Shown: positions 51,489-60,391 of the stretch, in pieces
Layout: each line of letters begins with the position of its first letter
Position numbering within the stretch: position 1 is the first letter of the stretch
Assembly: GCF_000966285.1 (NCBI RefSeq)
Contig: NZ_KQ031391.1
Coordinates: forward strand, 3,984,540-4,048,539
DNA length: 64,000 nt
Source of the DNA: Pseudofrankia sp. DC12
GTDB taxonomy: Bacteria; Actinomycetota; Actinomycetes; Frankiales; Frankiaceae
Direction: 5' to 3'
Notes under the pieces: generated by a model
The model's database searches: none
Seen by the model: the letters and a program-made list of their open reading frames with translations, nothing else
What the model was told of the DNA's origin: nothing
Position numbers and translations under genes: made by a program

Positions 51489-53615
51489 GTGTCCACCTAC
51501 CTAGCCGCGTTGGTTCTTGGACTGGGAACCGGTGCCGTCTACGCGGCCCTTGGCCTCGGGCTTGTGCTGACCTACCGGGCCTCCGGCGTCGTCAATGTGG
51601 CCCACGGCGCCTTCGCCATGTACGCCACGTACCAGTACGCCGAGCTGCGTGACGTCGGCGACGTCGTCTTTCCCGTCGTCGGCCTGCCACCGCGAATTCA
51701 TCTGACCGACCACCCGACGTTCCTGTTGGCGTTCCTGGTGTCACTCGCCCTGGCCGGGCTGTTCGGGCTGATCGGCTACGTGCTGGTGTTCCGGCCGCTG
51801 CGTTCGGCGCCACCGATGAGCGCGGTGGTCGCCGCCGTCGGCCTGATGCTTGCCCTCCAAGCCGTGGCCGTCACCCAGTTCGGCTCGGACAACCGTTTCC
51901 TGGACCCGATCCTCCCGCAGAAGCCGCTGAAGGTGCTGGGCGCGACCATTCCCAGTGACCGGCTGTTGCTGGCGGCGCTCGCCATCGTCGCCGGGTTCGC
52001 GCTGTGGGCGGTCTCGCGCTGGACCCGGTTCGGTCTCGCCACGCGGGCCGTGGCCGCCGATCCGGACACGGTGGCCCTGTGGGGTTTCCGCACCGAACTC
52101 GTCGCCGCGGCGAACTGGGTGATCGCGGCCATGGTCGCCGCCGCCGCAGGCATCCTGATCGCTCCGATCGCGGCGCTGAACCCGCAGAGCTACCCGCTGT
52201 TCGTGGTGCCCGCGCTCGCGGCGGCGCTGGTCGGCGGCCTTTCCTCGTTCGGTGCGACGGTTGCCGGGGCGCTCGCGCTCGGGATGGCGCAGTCCGTGCT
52301 CTACCAGGTCCAGCAGGACGTCAGTTGGCTCAACCAGCAAGGCCTTCGCGAGCTGCTGCCACTGCTGCTGCTGATCGGTGTCGCCGTGTCGCGCGGGCAG
52401 CTGGTGCCGGGCCGGGTGACGTCCGCGACGGCGGCCACCCGGCTGCCGCCGGTGGGCCCGTCGACGGGCGCGGCCCGGGTGGCGGCGGTGACGGCGGCGG
52501 GTGTCGCCGTCGGCGTCGGCGCGCTGTTCCTGCTGCAGGGCACCTACCGCCTCGGGCTCGAACGCAGCCTCGCCGGCGCCGTCGTCTGCCTGTCGCTCGT
52601 CGTTCTGATCGGCTACGCCGGGCAGCTCTCGCTGGCGCAGATGTCGATCGCCGGCGTCGCCGGCTTCCTGCTCGCCCGGCTGCAGCGCAGCCTGCACATC
52701 CCGTTCCCGATCGCCCCGCTGCTGGCCACCGCGGTGGCCGCGGGCGTCGGCCTGCTGCTGGGGCTGGTCGCGCGGCGGGTGCGGGGCATCGACCTCGCCG
52801 TCATCACACTGGCCGCCGGCGTGGCGATCCAGGAGGCGGTGTTCGCCAACCCGCTGGTCACCGGCGGTCTGGCTGGTTCGAAGGTGCCAGCGCCGAAGGT
52901 GTTCGGCCTCAATCTCGGCCTCAACGGGCCGGGCTTCCCCCGCGTCCAGTACGGGCTGCTCGCGCTCGTCGTGCTGGCCGCCTGCTGTTACGGGGTGGCC
53001 AGGCTGCGCGGCTCGCTGTTCGGGCGGCGCATGCTCGCCGTGCGGGCGAACGAACGGGCGGCGTCCGCGGCCGGTGTGGACGTCCGCCGCACCAGGGTCC
53101 TCGCGTTCGGGGTCTCGGCCGGGATCGCCGGGCTCGGAGGCTGCCTGATCGGCTATGGCCAGGGCACCCTGTCGTTCGACTCCTTCGGGGTCAGCGCCTC
53201 GCTGTTCTTCCTCGCCGTGATCGCGGTGGGCGGGGTGACGACCGTGTCCGGGGCGCTGTGCGCGGGCCTGCTGGTGCCGGGCGGGCTGGCGTTCACCGCG
53301 CTGGACGACCTGGCCGGCCTGGGCAAGTACCAGTCGCTGATCTGCGGCGTCGCGGTGGTCGTCCTCGCGGTGCTGCGTCCCGCGGGCCTGGCCTACCGCC
53401 GTCCGGCGGTGCCGGTGACGGTCGGAGCGCATCGGGCCGGCCGGGCCGGCCGCGACGGTGGCCTCGCCCGCCCGGCGCCGGGCTGGGTGCGGACTCCGGG
53501 CGGCGCGGCTCCGGCCGCTGAAGCGGAGTCCCCACCAGAGCAGGGGTCCCCACCTGACGGGCTGCCCGAGTCCGGGGTGTCCGGCGGGACCCCGAAGGAA
53601 GGCGACGCCCGATGA
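51489..53615 (+). CDS. fused LivH-LivM permease
   Basis: This is a 708-residue membrane protein from GTG 51489. The first half (1-300) matches LivH (GTGAVYAALGLGLVLTYRAS, VNVAHGAFAMYATYQY). The second (340-640) matches LivM (VLIGYAGQLSLAQMSIAGVA, LLLGLVARRVRGIDLAVITL). Together they hold about 16 hydrophobic helices. The last ~60 residues are a Pro/Ala/Gly-rich tail. It provides both membrane halves of the transporter in one chain. It overlaps the ATPase gene by 4 bp (ATGA). Confidence 0.92.
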   Translation: MSTYLAALVLGLGTGAVYAALGLGLVLTYRASGVVNVAHGAFAMYATYQYAELRDVGDVVFPVVGLPPRIHLTDHPTFLLAFLVSLALAGLFGLIGYVLVFRPLRSAPPMSAVVAAVGLMLALQAVAVTQFGSDNRFLDPILPQKPLKVLGATIPSDRLLLAALAIVAGFALWAVSRWTRFGLATRAVAADPDTVALWGFRTELVAAANWVIAAMVAAAAGILIAPIAALNPQSYPLFVVPALAAALVGGLSSFGATVAGALALGMAQSVLYQVQQDVSWLNQQGLRELLPLLLLIGVAVSRGQLVPGRVTSATAATRLPPVGPSTGAARVAAVTAAGVAVGVGALFLLQGTYRLGLERSLAGAVVCLSLVVLIGYAGQLSLAQMSIAGVAGFLLARLQRSLHIPFPIAPLLATAVAAGVGLLLGLVARRVRGIDLAVITLAAGVAIQEAVFANPLVTGGLAGSKVPAPKVFGLNLGLNGPGFPRVQYGLLALVVLAACCYGVARLRGSLFGRRMLAVRANERAASAAGVDVRRTRVLAFGVSAGIAGLGGCLIGYGQGTLSFDSFGVSASLFFLAVIAVGGVTTVSGALCAGLLVPGGLAFTALDDLAGLGKYQSLICGVAVVVLAVLRPAGLAYRRPAVPVTVGAHRAGRAGRDGGLARPAPGWVRTPGGAAPAAEAESPPEQGSPPDGLPESGVSGGTPKEGDAR

Positions 53616-55399
53616 ACGCGGGACTCGCCATCCGGGGAACGCGAGCCGCCGAACGCGGCCTGGTCGTCGACGCGCTGACCGTCCGGTACGGGCGGGCCGC
53701 CGTCGTCGAGGACGTCTCGTTCGCCGTGCCGGCCGGCGCCATCATCGGTCTGATCGGCCCGAACGGCGCCGGGAAGACGACCCTGATCGACGCCATCACC
53801 GGCTTCATCGCCGGGGCTGACCGCGACGGCACGATCCTGCTCGACGGCCTCTCGATCGAGGACCTCCCCCCGCACGAGCGGTTCCGGCGCGGGCTGGCCC
53901 GGACGTTCCAGTCCCTGGAGCTGTTCGAGGACCTGTCCGTGGCCGAGAACCTGGCCGTCGCCGGCGGCACGACCACCGACGCGATGACCACCCCCGGCGC
54001 GGTCTCGTCGGCCGTCGTGGCGGCGGCGGGCACCGCGTCGACCGGCCCGATCGTGCTGCCGCCCGCGTCGACCGGGCCGATCGCGGTCGGCAAGGCGCTC
54101 ACCGGCGCGCTGGGCCGGGCCGGCAAGGGCCGCCCGGGTGGCGTCGACCTCGCCGCCGTCGCGACCCGGCTGCCCGACACGCTCACCCACGACGAGCGCG
54201 CCGCGCTGGCGTTCGGCCGGGCGCTCGCCGGCCGGCCTCGGGTCGTGCTGCTCGACGAGCCGGCAGCCGGTCTGGACGCACCCGGCCGTGCGGCGCTGTC
54301 CGCTCGGCTGCGCGGGCTCGCCGCCGGAGGGACCGGTGTGCTGCTCGTCGACCACGACGTCGAGCTGGTCTTCTCCGTCTGCGACGAGGTGGTCGTGCTC
54401 GACGGCGGCCGGGTCGTCGCCCAGGGCCCGCCCGAGCAGGTCCGGGCGCACCCCGCGGTCCGCACGGCCTATCTCGGCGCCGGGCTCGACGACACCGCCG
54501 CGGTCCCGCCAAGGCAGCGGGCGCCGTTGCCAGGCGGCGACACGACGCCGGCGATGCCCGGCTCGGCCGCGGCTCGCGTGCAGCCCCAACAACTACTTGC
54601 CGTCGAGCGGGTCACCGGCCGCTACGGCGGTCGGCGGCGCGGGGTGCTGGCGCTCGCCGGTGGCGGCGTCCCCGCCGGCGCCCCGGTCGTCCGGGACGTG
54701 TCGCTCACCGTCGCGGCCGGGGAGATCGTCGCGCTGCTCGGCCCGAACGGCGCCGGCAAGACGACGCTCATCCGCCTGATCGCGGGCCTGCTGCCGCCGG
54801 CCGCGGGCACCGTCACGCTGCTCGGCGGCCCCACCCGGCGGCAGAGCCCGGACCGTCTGGCCCGCCGCGGCCTCGCGGTCGTGCCGCAGGGCCACGGCTC
54901 GGTCCCGACCCTCACCGCCCGGGAGAACCTGCGGCTGGCGGCCCGTCACCCCAGCCCCACAGCGGTCGCGCCGACGGTCAGCGGCGGGCTCGGTTCCGCG
55001 CGGGCCGGTGAGCGCATCGACGCCGTGCTCGACCTGTTCCCGGCCCTGCGGGAACTGCTCGGCCGGCAGGCCGGAGCGCTCTCCGGCGGCGAGCGCCAGC
55101 AACTCGCGCTCGCGCTCGCGCTGGTCCGTCGCCCGGCCCTGCTGCTGGTCGACGAGTTCTCGTTCGGCCTCGCCCCGGGCATCGTGCCGCCGCTGCTGGA
55201 CGCGCTGCGGCGGGTCGCCGACGAGACGGGCCTGGGGGTGCTGCTCGTCGAGCAGCACGTCTCGCTCGCGCTGCGCGTCGCCGACCGGGCCTACGTGCTC
55301 GACCGTGGCCGGATCGCCCTGGAGGACGAGGCCGCCCATCTGATCGCCAACCCCGGGCTCATCGAGGTCAGCTACCTGGGCAGCGGTACGGCCCAGTAG
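53612..55399 (+). CDS. fused LivG-LivF ABC ATPase
   Basis: This is a 595-residue protein with two ABC domains. Domain 1 has Walker A GPNGAGKTTLID, FQSLELFEDLSVAENL and Walker B RVVLLDEPAAGLD, but its signature region is LTHDERAAL instead of LSGGQ. Domain 2 has Walker A GPNGAGKTTLIR, canonical LSGGERQQLALA and Walker B LLLVDEFSFGLAP. The two domains are joined by a ~60-residue linker. It energises the fused permease. The degenerate signature in domain 1 suggests one asymmetric ATP site. Confidence 0.92.
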   Translation: MNAGLAIRGTRAAERGLVVDALTVRYGRAAVVEDVSFAVPAGAIIGLIGPNGAGKTTLIDAITGFIAGADRDGTILLDGLSIEDLPPHERFRRGLARTFQSLELFEDLSVAENLAVAGGTTTDAMTTPGAVSSAVVAAAGTASTGPIVLPPASTGPIAVGKALTGALGRAGKGRPGGVDLAAVATRLPDTLTHDERAALAFGRALAGRPRVVLLDEPAAGLDAPGRAALSARLRGLAAGGTGVLLVDHDVELVFSVCDEVVVLDGGRVVAQGPPEQVRAHPAVRTAYLGAGLDDTAAVPPRQRAPLPGGDTTPAMPGSAAARVQPQQLLAVERVTGRYGGRRRGVLALAGGGVPAGAPVVRDVSLTVAAGEIVALLGPNGAGKTTLIRLIAGLLPPAAGTVTLLGGPTRRQSPDRLARRGLAVVPQGHGSVPTLTARENLRLAARHPSPTAVAPTVSGGLGSARAGERIDAVLDLFPALRELLGRQAGALSGGERQQLALALALVRRPALLLVDEFSFGLAPGIVPPLLDALRRVADETGLGVLLVEQHVSLALRVADRAYVLDRGRIALEDEAAHLIANPGLIEVSYLGSGTAQ

Positions 55400-55410
55400 C
55401 AGGACCGGGC

Positions 55411-56406
55411 CTAGCGGCTCGCGTACAGCAGCAGAAGGGCGGCCAGCGCGGCGGCCAGCGGAAGCCCGGTGCGTTCCTCGACGAACGCGAACGCGCCGCG
55501 AGGGTCCAGGTCGAGGAAGACCGCCGTTCCGCCGAGGGTCATCCGCAGGTCGGCCGTCGCGTAGGCGAGGCCGAGGCGCCGGCGCATCCGCTGCAGGCTC
55601 TCCACGACGTGATCGTCGAGTGGGCACGGCCGCGGCCGCAGGCTCGTGTCCAGCCGCCAGTCGAGGGGGCCGTCGCCGGGCGGGTTGTCGACCGAGCAGG
55701 CGAACGTCTCGTCGCCGATCAGCGTGACCCGGATGTCGTAGGCCGCCGGGACCAGTTCCTGCAGCAGCGTGACCCGGGGCGGTGCGTCGGCCAGGGCGCG
55801 CAGGTCCGGCTCCTGGAACCGGCGGGTCGCGAGCGTCACCGGCATCCGCCGGGCCGACGCGCTGTCGACGGCCTTCGTGACGGCCTCGCCGCCGTGGTCC
55901 GCGAGAAACGCCGTCAGTGCCGCGCCGTCGTCCGTAACGATCGTGGCGGGCACGGCCAGGCCGAACTCCGCGGCGAGGGCCAGCTGGTGCAGCGTGTACC
56001 CGGCGGCCGACTCGACGGCCGGCGCGTTGACCCAGCGGGCCGGGCCGCTCGAAAGCGCGCCGAGCAGGGCCGCCGCCGCCTCCCGGCGGGCCACCTCGAG
56101 ATGCGCGTCGTCCAGACCCGGCGGGGGCAGCAACAGGTACTCGGTCAGCAGGCCGTCGGGACCGTCGTGGACCGCGGGCCGCACGAGGACGCTGCCGACC
56201 TCGGCCGGGCGCAGCGTCCGGCCGGCCAGGACCAGCCCGCCGAGCCCGGTCCGGTCGAGATGCCAGCGCAGGCCGTCGCCGCGCCGGAGCCAGTCGTCGT
56301 CCAGCCAGAGAGTGCGAGAGGCCGGTAGGTGCTCCGCGACCGCCGCGGCATCGCGGTCGTGGGCCTGGGCCAGCAGGAGCACGACGGGTGCGTGGGTCCC
56401 GGTCAC
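55411..56406 (-). CDS. ATP-grasp enzyme of the graspetide-maturase type
   Basis: This is a 331-residue protein from ATG 56406. The N-terminal part has VLLLAQAHDRDAAAVAEHL. The ATP-grasp core shows GEAVTKAVDSASARRMPVT, LLQELVPAAYDIRVTLIGDE, FACSVDNPPGDGPLDWR and an acidic metal site (LDLDPRGAFAFVEE). AYDIRVT with a following DWR segment is typical of MvdD/TgmB-like ligases that form ester or amide cross-links in precursor peptides. I see no precursor peptide gene nearby. The gene faces the ABC operon tail to tail (11 bp apart). Confidence 0.75.
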   Translation of the reverse strand: MTGTHAPVVLLLAQAHDRDAAAVAEHLPASRTLWLDDDWLRRGDGLRWHLDRTGLGGLVLAGRTLRPAEVGSVLVRPAVHDGPDGLLTEYLLLPPPGLDDAHLEVARREAAAALLGALSSGPARWVNAPAVESAAGYTLHQLALAAEFGLAVPATIVTDDGAALTAFLADHGGEAVTKAVDSASARRMPVTLATRRFQEPDLRALADAPPRVTLLQELVPAAYDIRVTLIGDETFACSVDNPPGDGPLDWRLDTSLRPRPCPLDDHVVESLQRMRRRLGLAYATADLRMTLGGTAVFLDLDPRGAFAFVEERTGLPLAAALAALLLLYASR

Positions 56407-56707
56407 GGCGTGCGCCTCGTCCCGGGCCGGTCCGGGCCGGTTTCTCGGTTCCCGCGAGGGGAGAAAAGGCTCACTGTCTCCTCATGCCGTCACGACCGCG
56501 CCCCACAACTGACGGCGGTCGGGTCCGCCCCCCGTCATGGACCCGACCGCCGGCCGGCGCCCCGATGGTGCGTGTGGCGTCCGACGGGCCTAGCATCGCC
56601 GGGCCCGACGTCACATTTCTTCACAAAGAACGCGGTGATTCTGGGCCGGCATGGGAGTGGGCGGGGAACGGCCGTTCTGGACGGCGCCGGGCGTGGCGGG
56701 CCGCGTG
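56407..56707. other. gap between ATP-grasp gene and response regulator
   Basis: I searched this gap on both strands for a short graspetide-like precursor (a leader followed by Thr/Ser/Asp/Glu-rich repeats). No such frame was found. It contains an AT-rich stretch (ACATTTCTTCACAAAGAACG), possibly the ATP-grasp promoter. Confidence 0.45.
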
Positions 56708-57676
56708 TCAGCGCCGCGGCTGTGGCGCCGCGGCTCCGGCGGCCTTCAGCCGGCGCAACAGGGCCTCTGGCCGGCTGTGTCGGGAACACACGTACATCGC
56801 GAAGACCAGCCGCAGGTCGGCATGCTTGGACTGGATGCCGAACCGGTCCATCGCGTGCCGGATCTGCGTGACCACCGTGTGGTAGGAAAGGCCGGTCTCG
56901 GCGGCGATCTCGTGTTCGGTGAAACCGTCGGCGCAGTACTCCAGGGTGCGCCGTTCGGCGGTGGTGACGAGGGCGGCCCAGTCCTCGGGCGCCTGCGACG
57001 CGGGTGGTGACGCCTGCGGGCCCGTCAACGGCAGGCTGATGAAGTCCAGATCACCCAGGCCGGCGCTGGAACAGAGTTTCCGGAGCCGCTCCAGCTCCGC
57101 GAGATAGCGTTCGTCGGACATCGCCAGCTGCTGGCGGACGGCGGCGACCCGGCGGCCCCGCGCGGTGAGCGCGAGCAGCTGGGCGAAGTCCTGGGACACG
57201 CTCAGGGCGCAGTCGCTCACGGCGTCGGTCAGCGCCTGCGCGAGATGCGGTTTCAGCTCGAACGGGCGGTGGCGGGCGTCCCACACGGCGTCAGCGAGCG
57301 TGACGGGCCCGACCTTCTTGCCGTGAACGGCGCGGGCACCGCGCACCCAGGGTGCGACCAGGGAACGCCATTGTTCCGCCGCGGTGCAGACGACGACGTC
57401 GGTGCGCCGGACCAGCTCCAGGAACTCCGCCTCAGTCCCGACGCCGACCAGGTCGGCGAGGCAGACCTCGTACTCGGCTCCCGACTCCAGCAGCTGACGG
57501 ACACTTGGTGCGTCCGCGACGACGCGCAGCCGGCGGTCTCGCGCGAGCGCCTGCACGAAACCGAGCCGGGTGACCTCGTGGTCCTCGACGACCGCGACCT
57601 GGAGCACCTCGTGGCCACCGTCCTGGCCGCCGGCCGCGCCGGCCGTGACGCTGACCGCCACCTGGTCTCCCTCCAC
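56708..57676 (-). CDS. LuxR-type response regulator
   Basis: This is a 322-residue protein. Residues 26-140 form a receiver-like domain with acidic Glu31-Asp32 and possible phospho-acceptor Asp75 (CLADLVG). The conserved Thr/Ser and Lys are hard to place, so the receiver may be divergent. The C-terminal LuxR HTH is clear: LTTAERRTLEYCADG-like, FTEHEIAAETGLSYHTVVTQ, IRHAMDRFGI. It lies 17 bp after the sensor kinase gene in the same direction, making a two-component pair. Confidence 0.82.
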   Translation of the reverse strand: MEGDQVAVSVTAGAAGGQDGGHEVLQVAVVEDHEVTRLGFVQALARDRRLRVVADAPSVRQLLESGAEYEVCLADLVGVGTEAEFLELVRRTDVVVCTAAEQWRSLVAPWVRGARAVHGKKVGPVTLADAVWDARHRPFELKPHLAQALTDAVSDCALSVSQDFAQLLALTARGRRVAAVRQQLAMSDERYLAELERLRKLCSSAGLGDLDFISLPLTGPQASPPASQAPEDWAALVTTAERRTLEYCADGFTEHEIAAETGLSYHTVVTQIRHAMDRFGIQSKHADLRLVFAMYVCSRHSRPEALLRRLKAAGAAAPQPRR

Positions 57677-57692
57677 GTCTTGTCCCCGGTTC

Positions 57693-59093
57693 CTATTCGG
57701 CCGGGCTGACCGGAAGCCGGAGCGTCACCTGGGTGCAGCCGGGGACCGATTCCAGCGTGAGGGTCCCGCCCCAGCGTGCGAGCCTTTCGGCGTGGCCGGC
57801 CAGGGACCGCGTCGCCGAAACCCCCTGACGGAGAATCTCCGGCGGAAATCCTTTCCCCTCGTCCGTGACCACCAGTTCCACGGTATCCGCGCCGGTGCGC
57901 GTGCCGCCGGTTTCCGTGGCGAGGCCGGCATGCAGCAGGGCCTCGTGGACGCCCGCGTTTCGCGGAACGTTAATCAATATCGCGCGCAGTGCCTCCTCGA
58001 GGAGGTTCACCTGCGCGGCGTCGACGGCGTCCGTGACCTCGGTCAACCGGCCGGCGAGAATCAGCTCCACCTGCAGGCCGATGAGCTCGGCCTCCCCGAC
58101 CTGCCGATGCAGCATCGCAATGAGGGGCACCTTCTCGCTGAACCGGCCGGTCGCCACGAAGGTGTTCAGCCGCTCGGCGGCCACGAGCACGGCGGACCGT
58201 GTACGCGCGACCCCGGGACTGTCCGAAGGATCGAGGCGCTCGAACATCACGAACGTGTTGCCGAGGTGGTTGTGCAGCTCGACCGTCAGCATCCGGCGCT
58301 GCTCCTCCTCGGAAAGTCGCTCACCCATGTCGGACAGCTCGCTCGCCAACGTCAGCAGGAAGCGCGCACCCCGGCGGATCAGATAGGCAAGCGCCACGAA
58401 GCCGGATATCCCGATGAGTACGTCCGCATGACCGAGCGCACCCGGGCTGACGAGCCCCACGACGAGGGCGTATGACGCCACGACCGCCGCCGTGCCGCCG
58501 ACCAGCAGGCGCATCGGCAGCCCGAGCGCGGAACCGATCGCGGCGCCGGTGATCTGCTCCGTCGTCAGCGCGACCACCGGTGCCATCGCGTCGAGCCGGA
58601 TACCCGCCGGGAGGACCAGGACGCAGGACAGGAGGATCAGAACCGCGCTGGCCAGCTCGACCTGGGCGGCCCGCAGGTCGTAGACCACCGGGCGTCCGGG
58701 CCGGTGGGGCGGCGGTTGGTCGGTCGGCCGCACCGAACGCCGCCGGTTACCGATCAGATGCGCGACGAACCAGCTGGACTCGGCGACGACCAGCACGAGC
58801 AGGACAGCCGCAGGCACCAGATTCGCCGCGTGTAGCCGGCCGGCGGTCCCGGGGACGGTAATAGCGAGCTGGACGCCATGGATGAGACGGAAGATCAGCA
58901 GAATCCTGATCATCTGCCATTCCATGTCGCGGCGCGCCGCGGCGTACCGCCGAGGACGTGGGAAGGCGGCGGGCAGGTCGCGTGACCGGCGGCGCCACGT
59001 CGGCAGACCCGGAATGCTGACCGTGACGCCCCCTGTCGCGTCGACCGTGCCGCCCGCTGCGACGGACAGTTGTCCGCAAGAGTAGCGGTTCAC
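57693..59093 (-). CDS. membrane sensor histidine kinase
   Basis: This is a 466-residue protein from GTG 59093; ATG 58926 is an alternative start just before the first helix. Five or six hydrophobic helices cover residues about 60-250. The phospho-acceptor motif is TVELHNHLGNTFVMFERL (HisKA_3/NarL-type). The ATP-binding domain has LELVVTDEGKGFPPEIL-like N-box and G1 elements and GHAERLARWGGTLTL. It is expected to phosphorylate the LuxR-type regulator encoded downstream. The signal is unknown. Confidence 0.83.
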   Translation of the reverse strand: MNRYSCGQLSVAAGGTVDATGGVTVSIPGLPTWRRRSRDLPAAFPRPRRYAAARRDMEWQMIRILLIFRLIHGVQLAITVPGTAGRLHAANLVPAAVLLVLVVAESSWFVAHLIGNRRRSVRPTDQPPPHRPGRPVVYDLRAAQVELASAVLILLSCVLVLPAGIRLDAMAPVVALTTEQITGAAIGSALGLPMRLLVGGTAAVVASYALVVGLVSPGALGHADVLIGISGFVALAYLIRRGARFLLTLASELSDMGERLSEEEQRRMLTVELHNHLGNTFVMFERLDPSDSPGVARTRSAVLVAAERLNTFVATGRFSEKVPLIAMLHRQVGEAELIGLQVELILAGRLTEVTDAVDAAQVNLLEEALRAILINVPRNAGVHEALLHAGLATETGGTRTGADTVELVVTDEGKGFPPEILRQGVSATRSLAGHAERLARWGGTLTLESVPGCTQVTLRLPVSPAE

Positions 59094-59321
59094 CCGCGTT
59101 TCGGTAGTCCTGGTCGGCCGCCGGCGCAGGCGCCGGCGGCGTCCATTCTCGCGACGACGCGACTGATCCGGGCGGCCGAGCGAGCCGGTGTCGAGCAGGC
59201 CCGACAGACGGAGAACGCCGCGTTCGCGGAACTGCTGCGCCGGCCGGAGATGGGCGAGGACATCCTGCGCCGGCTCGATCCGGCAAGCCGCGGCGACGAA
59301 GCCGTCACCAGCGAGCAGTGA
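59070..59321 (+). CDS. possible small hypothetical protein
   Basis: The plus frame encodes TTRLIRAAERAGVEQARQTE and NAAFAELLRRPEMGEDILRR, a convincing helical segment with good codon bias. However, the only upstream starts are TTG 59070 or none. The first 25 residues look non-coding and overlap the kinase start on the other strand. It may be the tail of a lost gene. Low certainty. Confidence 0.3.
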   Translation: MSARVAVHPRFGSPGRPPAQAPAASILATTRLIRAAERAGVEQARQTENAAFAELLRRPEMGEDILRRLDPASRGDEAVTSEQ

Positions 59322-59567
59322 GCGACGTCAGTCGGTGATCGTCGCGCGGTCAACCACCGGTACTCTCCGCTGCGCGAGCCGTTCTACGGACGGTAAGGCG
59401 GACTAAGCTGTAGATCTAGCTGGCTGTACTGTCTCCGCCGTCGGGTAGGTCATTACCCGGGCGCCTGACGGGACGGGCCAACCGGCGGAGGGGTCGCACG
59501 GTTCACGAAGTAGAGCAGAATCACCACGGCCCGGACGGGCACGGACAGGTCGAGGCAGAGGAGCAGG

Positions 59568-60287
59568 GTGGAACCGACCGGCGACGGCGCGGCTGACGCG
59601 CAGGCGCGGCAGGTTCGGCGCGCTCCCTGGTCCGGGCGGTCCCCGGCGGCGGCGGCCGAGTCGGCCCGCGAGAAGATCATCGATGCCACGGTGACCTGCA
59701 TCCGGCGGCACGGGCTGGAGCGCACCTCGATCAGCGCGATCGCAACGATCGCCGGAGTCTCCCGACCGACCGTCTACGCCTACTTCGACACCCGCGAGGC
59801 GCTGGTGTCGGTGGCGCTCGAAAGGGCCGGCGCGTCGATCGCCGAACGGGTCGTCGCCGTGGCGCGCCGCCGGTCGAAGACGGCCGGGGACTTCGCCGTC
59901 GAGGCACTGATCGCCGCTCGGCGCGAGTTCCGCGCCGAGCCGGCGCTGCACCCGATCAGCCGGGCCCCGGCTGACGCGTGGGCGGCCAACCAGGCACTGT
60001 CCGAGTCGTCACTGCAGATCGCCCGCGTCATCCTCGAGCCGATCACCAGCTACGACCCGTCGCTGGTAGCACGCCTGGACGAGATCACCGAGACGCTGAT
60101 CCGCTGGCTGCTGTCGTTGCTGATCTTCGACAGCGACCGTACCTCCAGTGACACCAAGCTGCGCGCCTACCTGCGCCGCAGCGTCGTCCCGGCCATCCTG
60201 CCGGCGGGGCCGACCGCGGAGGGCGTCGGCGGCGTCGGCGGTGACCCCGCCGCCAGCGAGCCCGTCCACGCCAACCGGGCCTCGTAG
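59568..60287 (+). CDS. TetR family regulator
   Basis: This is a 239-residue protein from GTG 59568. The HTH is textbook: AREKIIDATVTCIRRHGLER, SISAIATIAGVSRPTVYAYF, DTREALVSVALE. The ligand domain follows (residues 85-200), with a Gly/Pro tail. It is convergent with the MFS exporter gene, which it may control, as in many drug-efflux pairs (inference). Confidence 0.88.
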   Translation: MEPTGDGAADAQARQVRRAPWSGRSPAAAAESAREKIIDATVTCIRRHGLERTSISAIATIAGVSRPTVYAYFDTREALVSVALERAGASIAERVVAVARRRSKTAGDFAVEALIAARREFRAEPALHPISRAPADAWAANQALSESSLQIARVILEPITSYDPSLVARLDEITETLIRWLLSLLIFDSDRTSSDTKLRAYLRRSVVPAILPAGPTAEGVGGVGGDPAASEPVHANRAS

Positions 60288-60391
60288 CTCACCCGGCCCG
60301 AGGGCTTCGGACCGCCGGCACCGCCGTACAGCCTGGCCGCAGCCAGATCGCACAGCGGTGGCGGCGTGGTCGACCTCGCTGGCCGCCGCCC

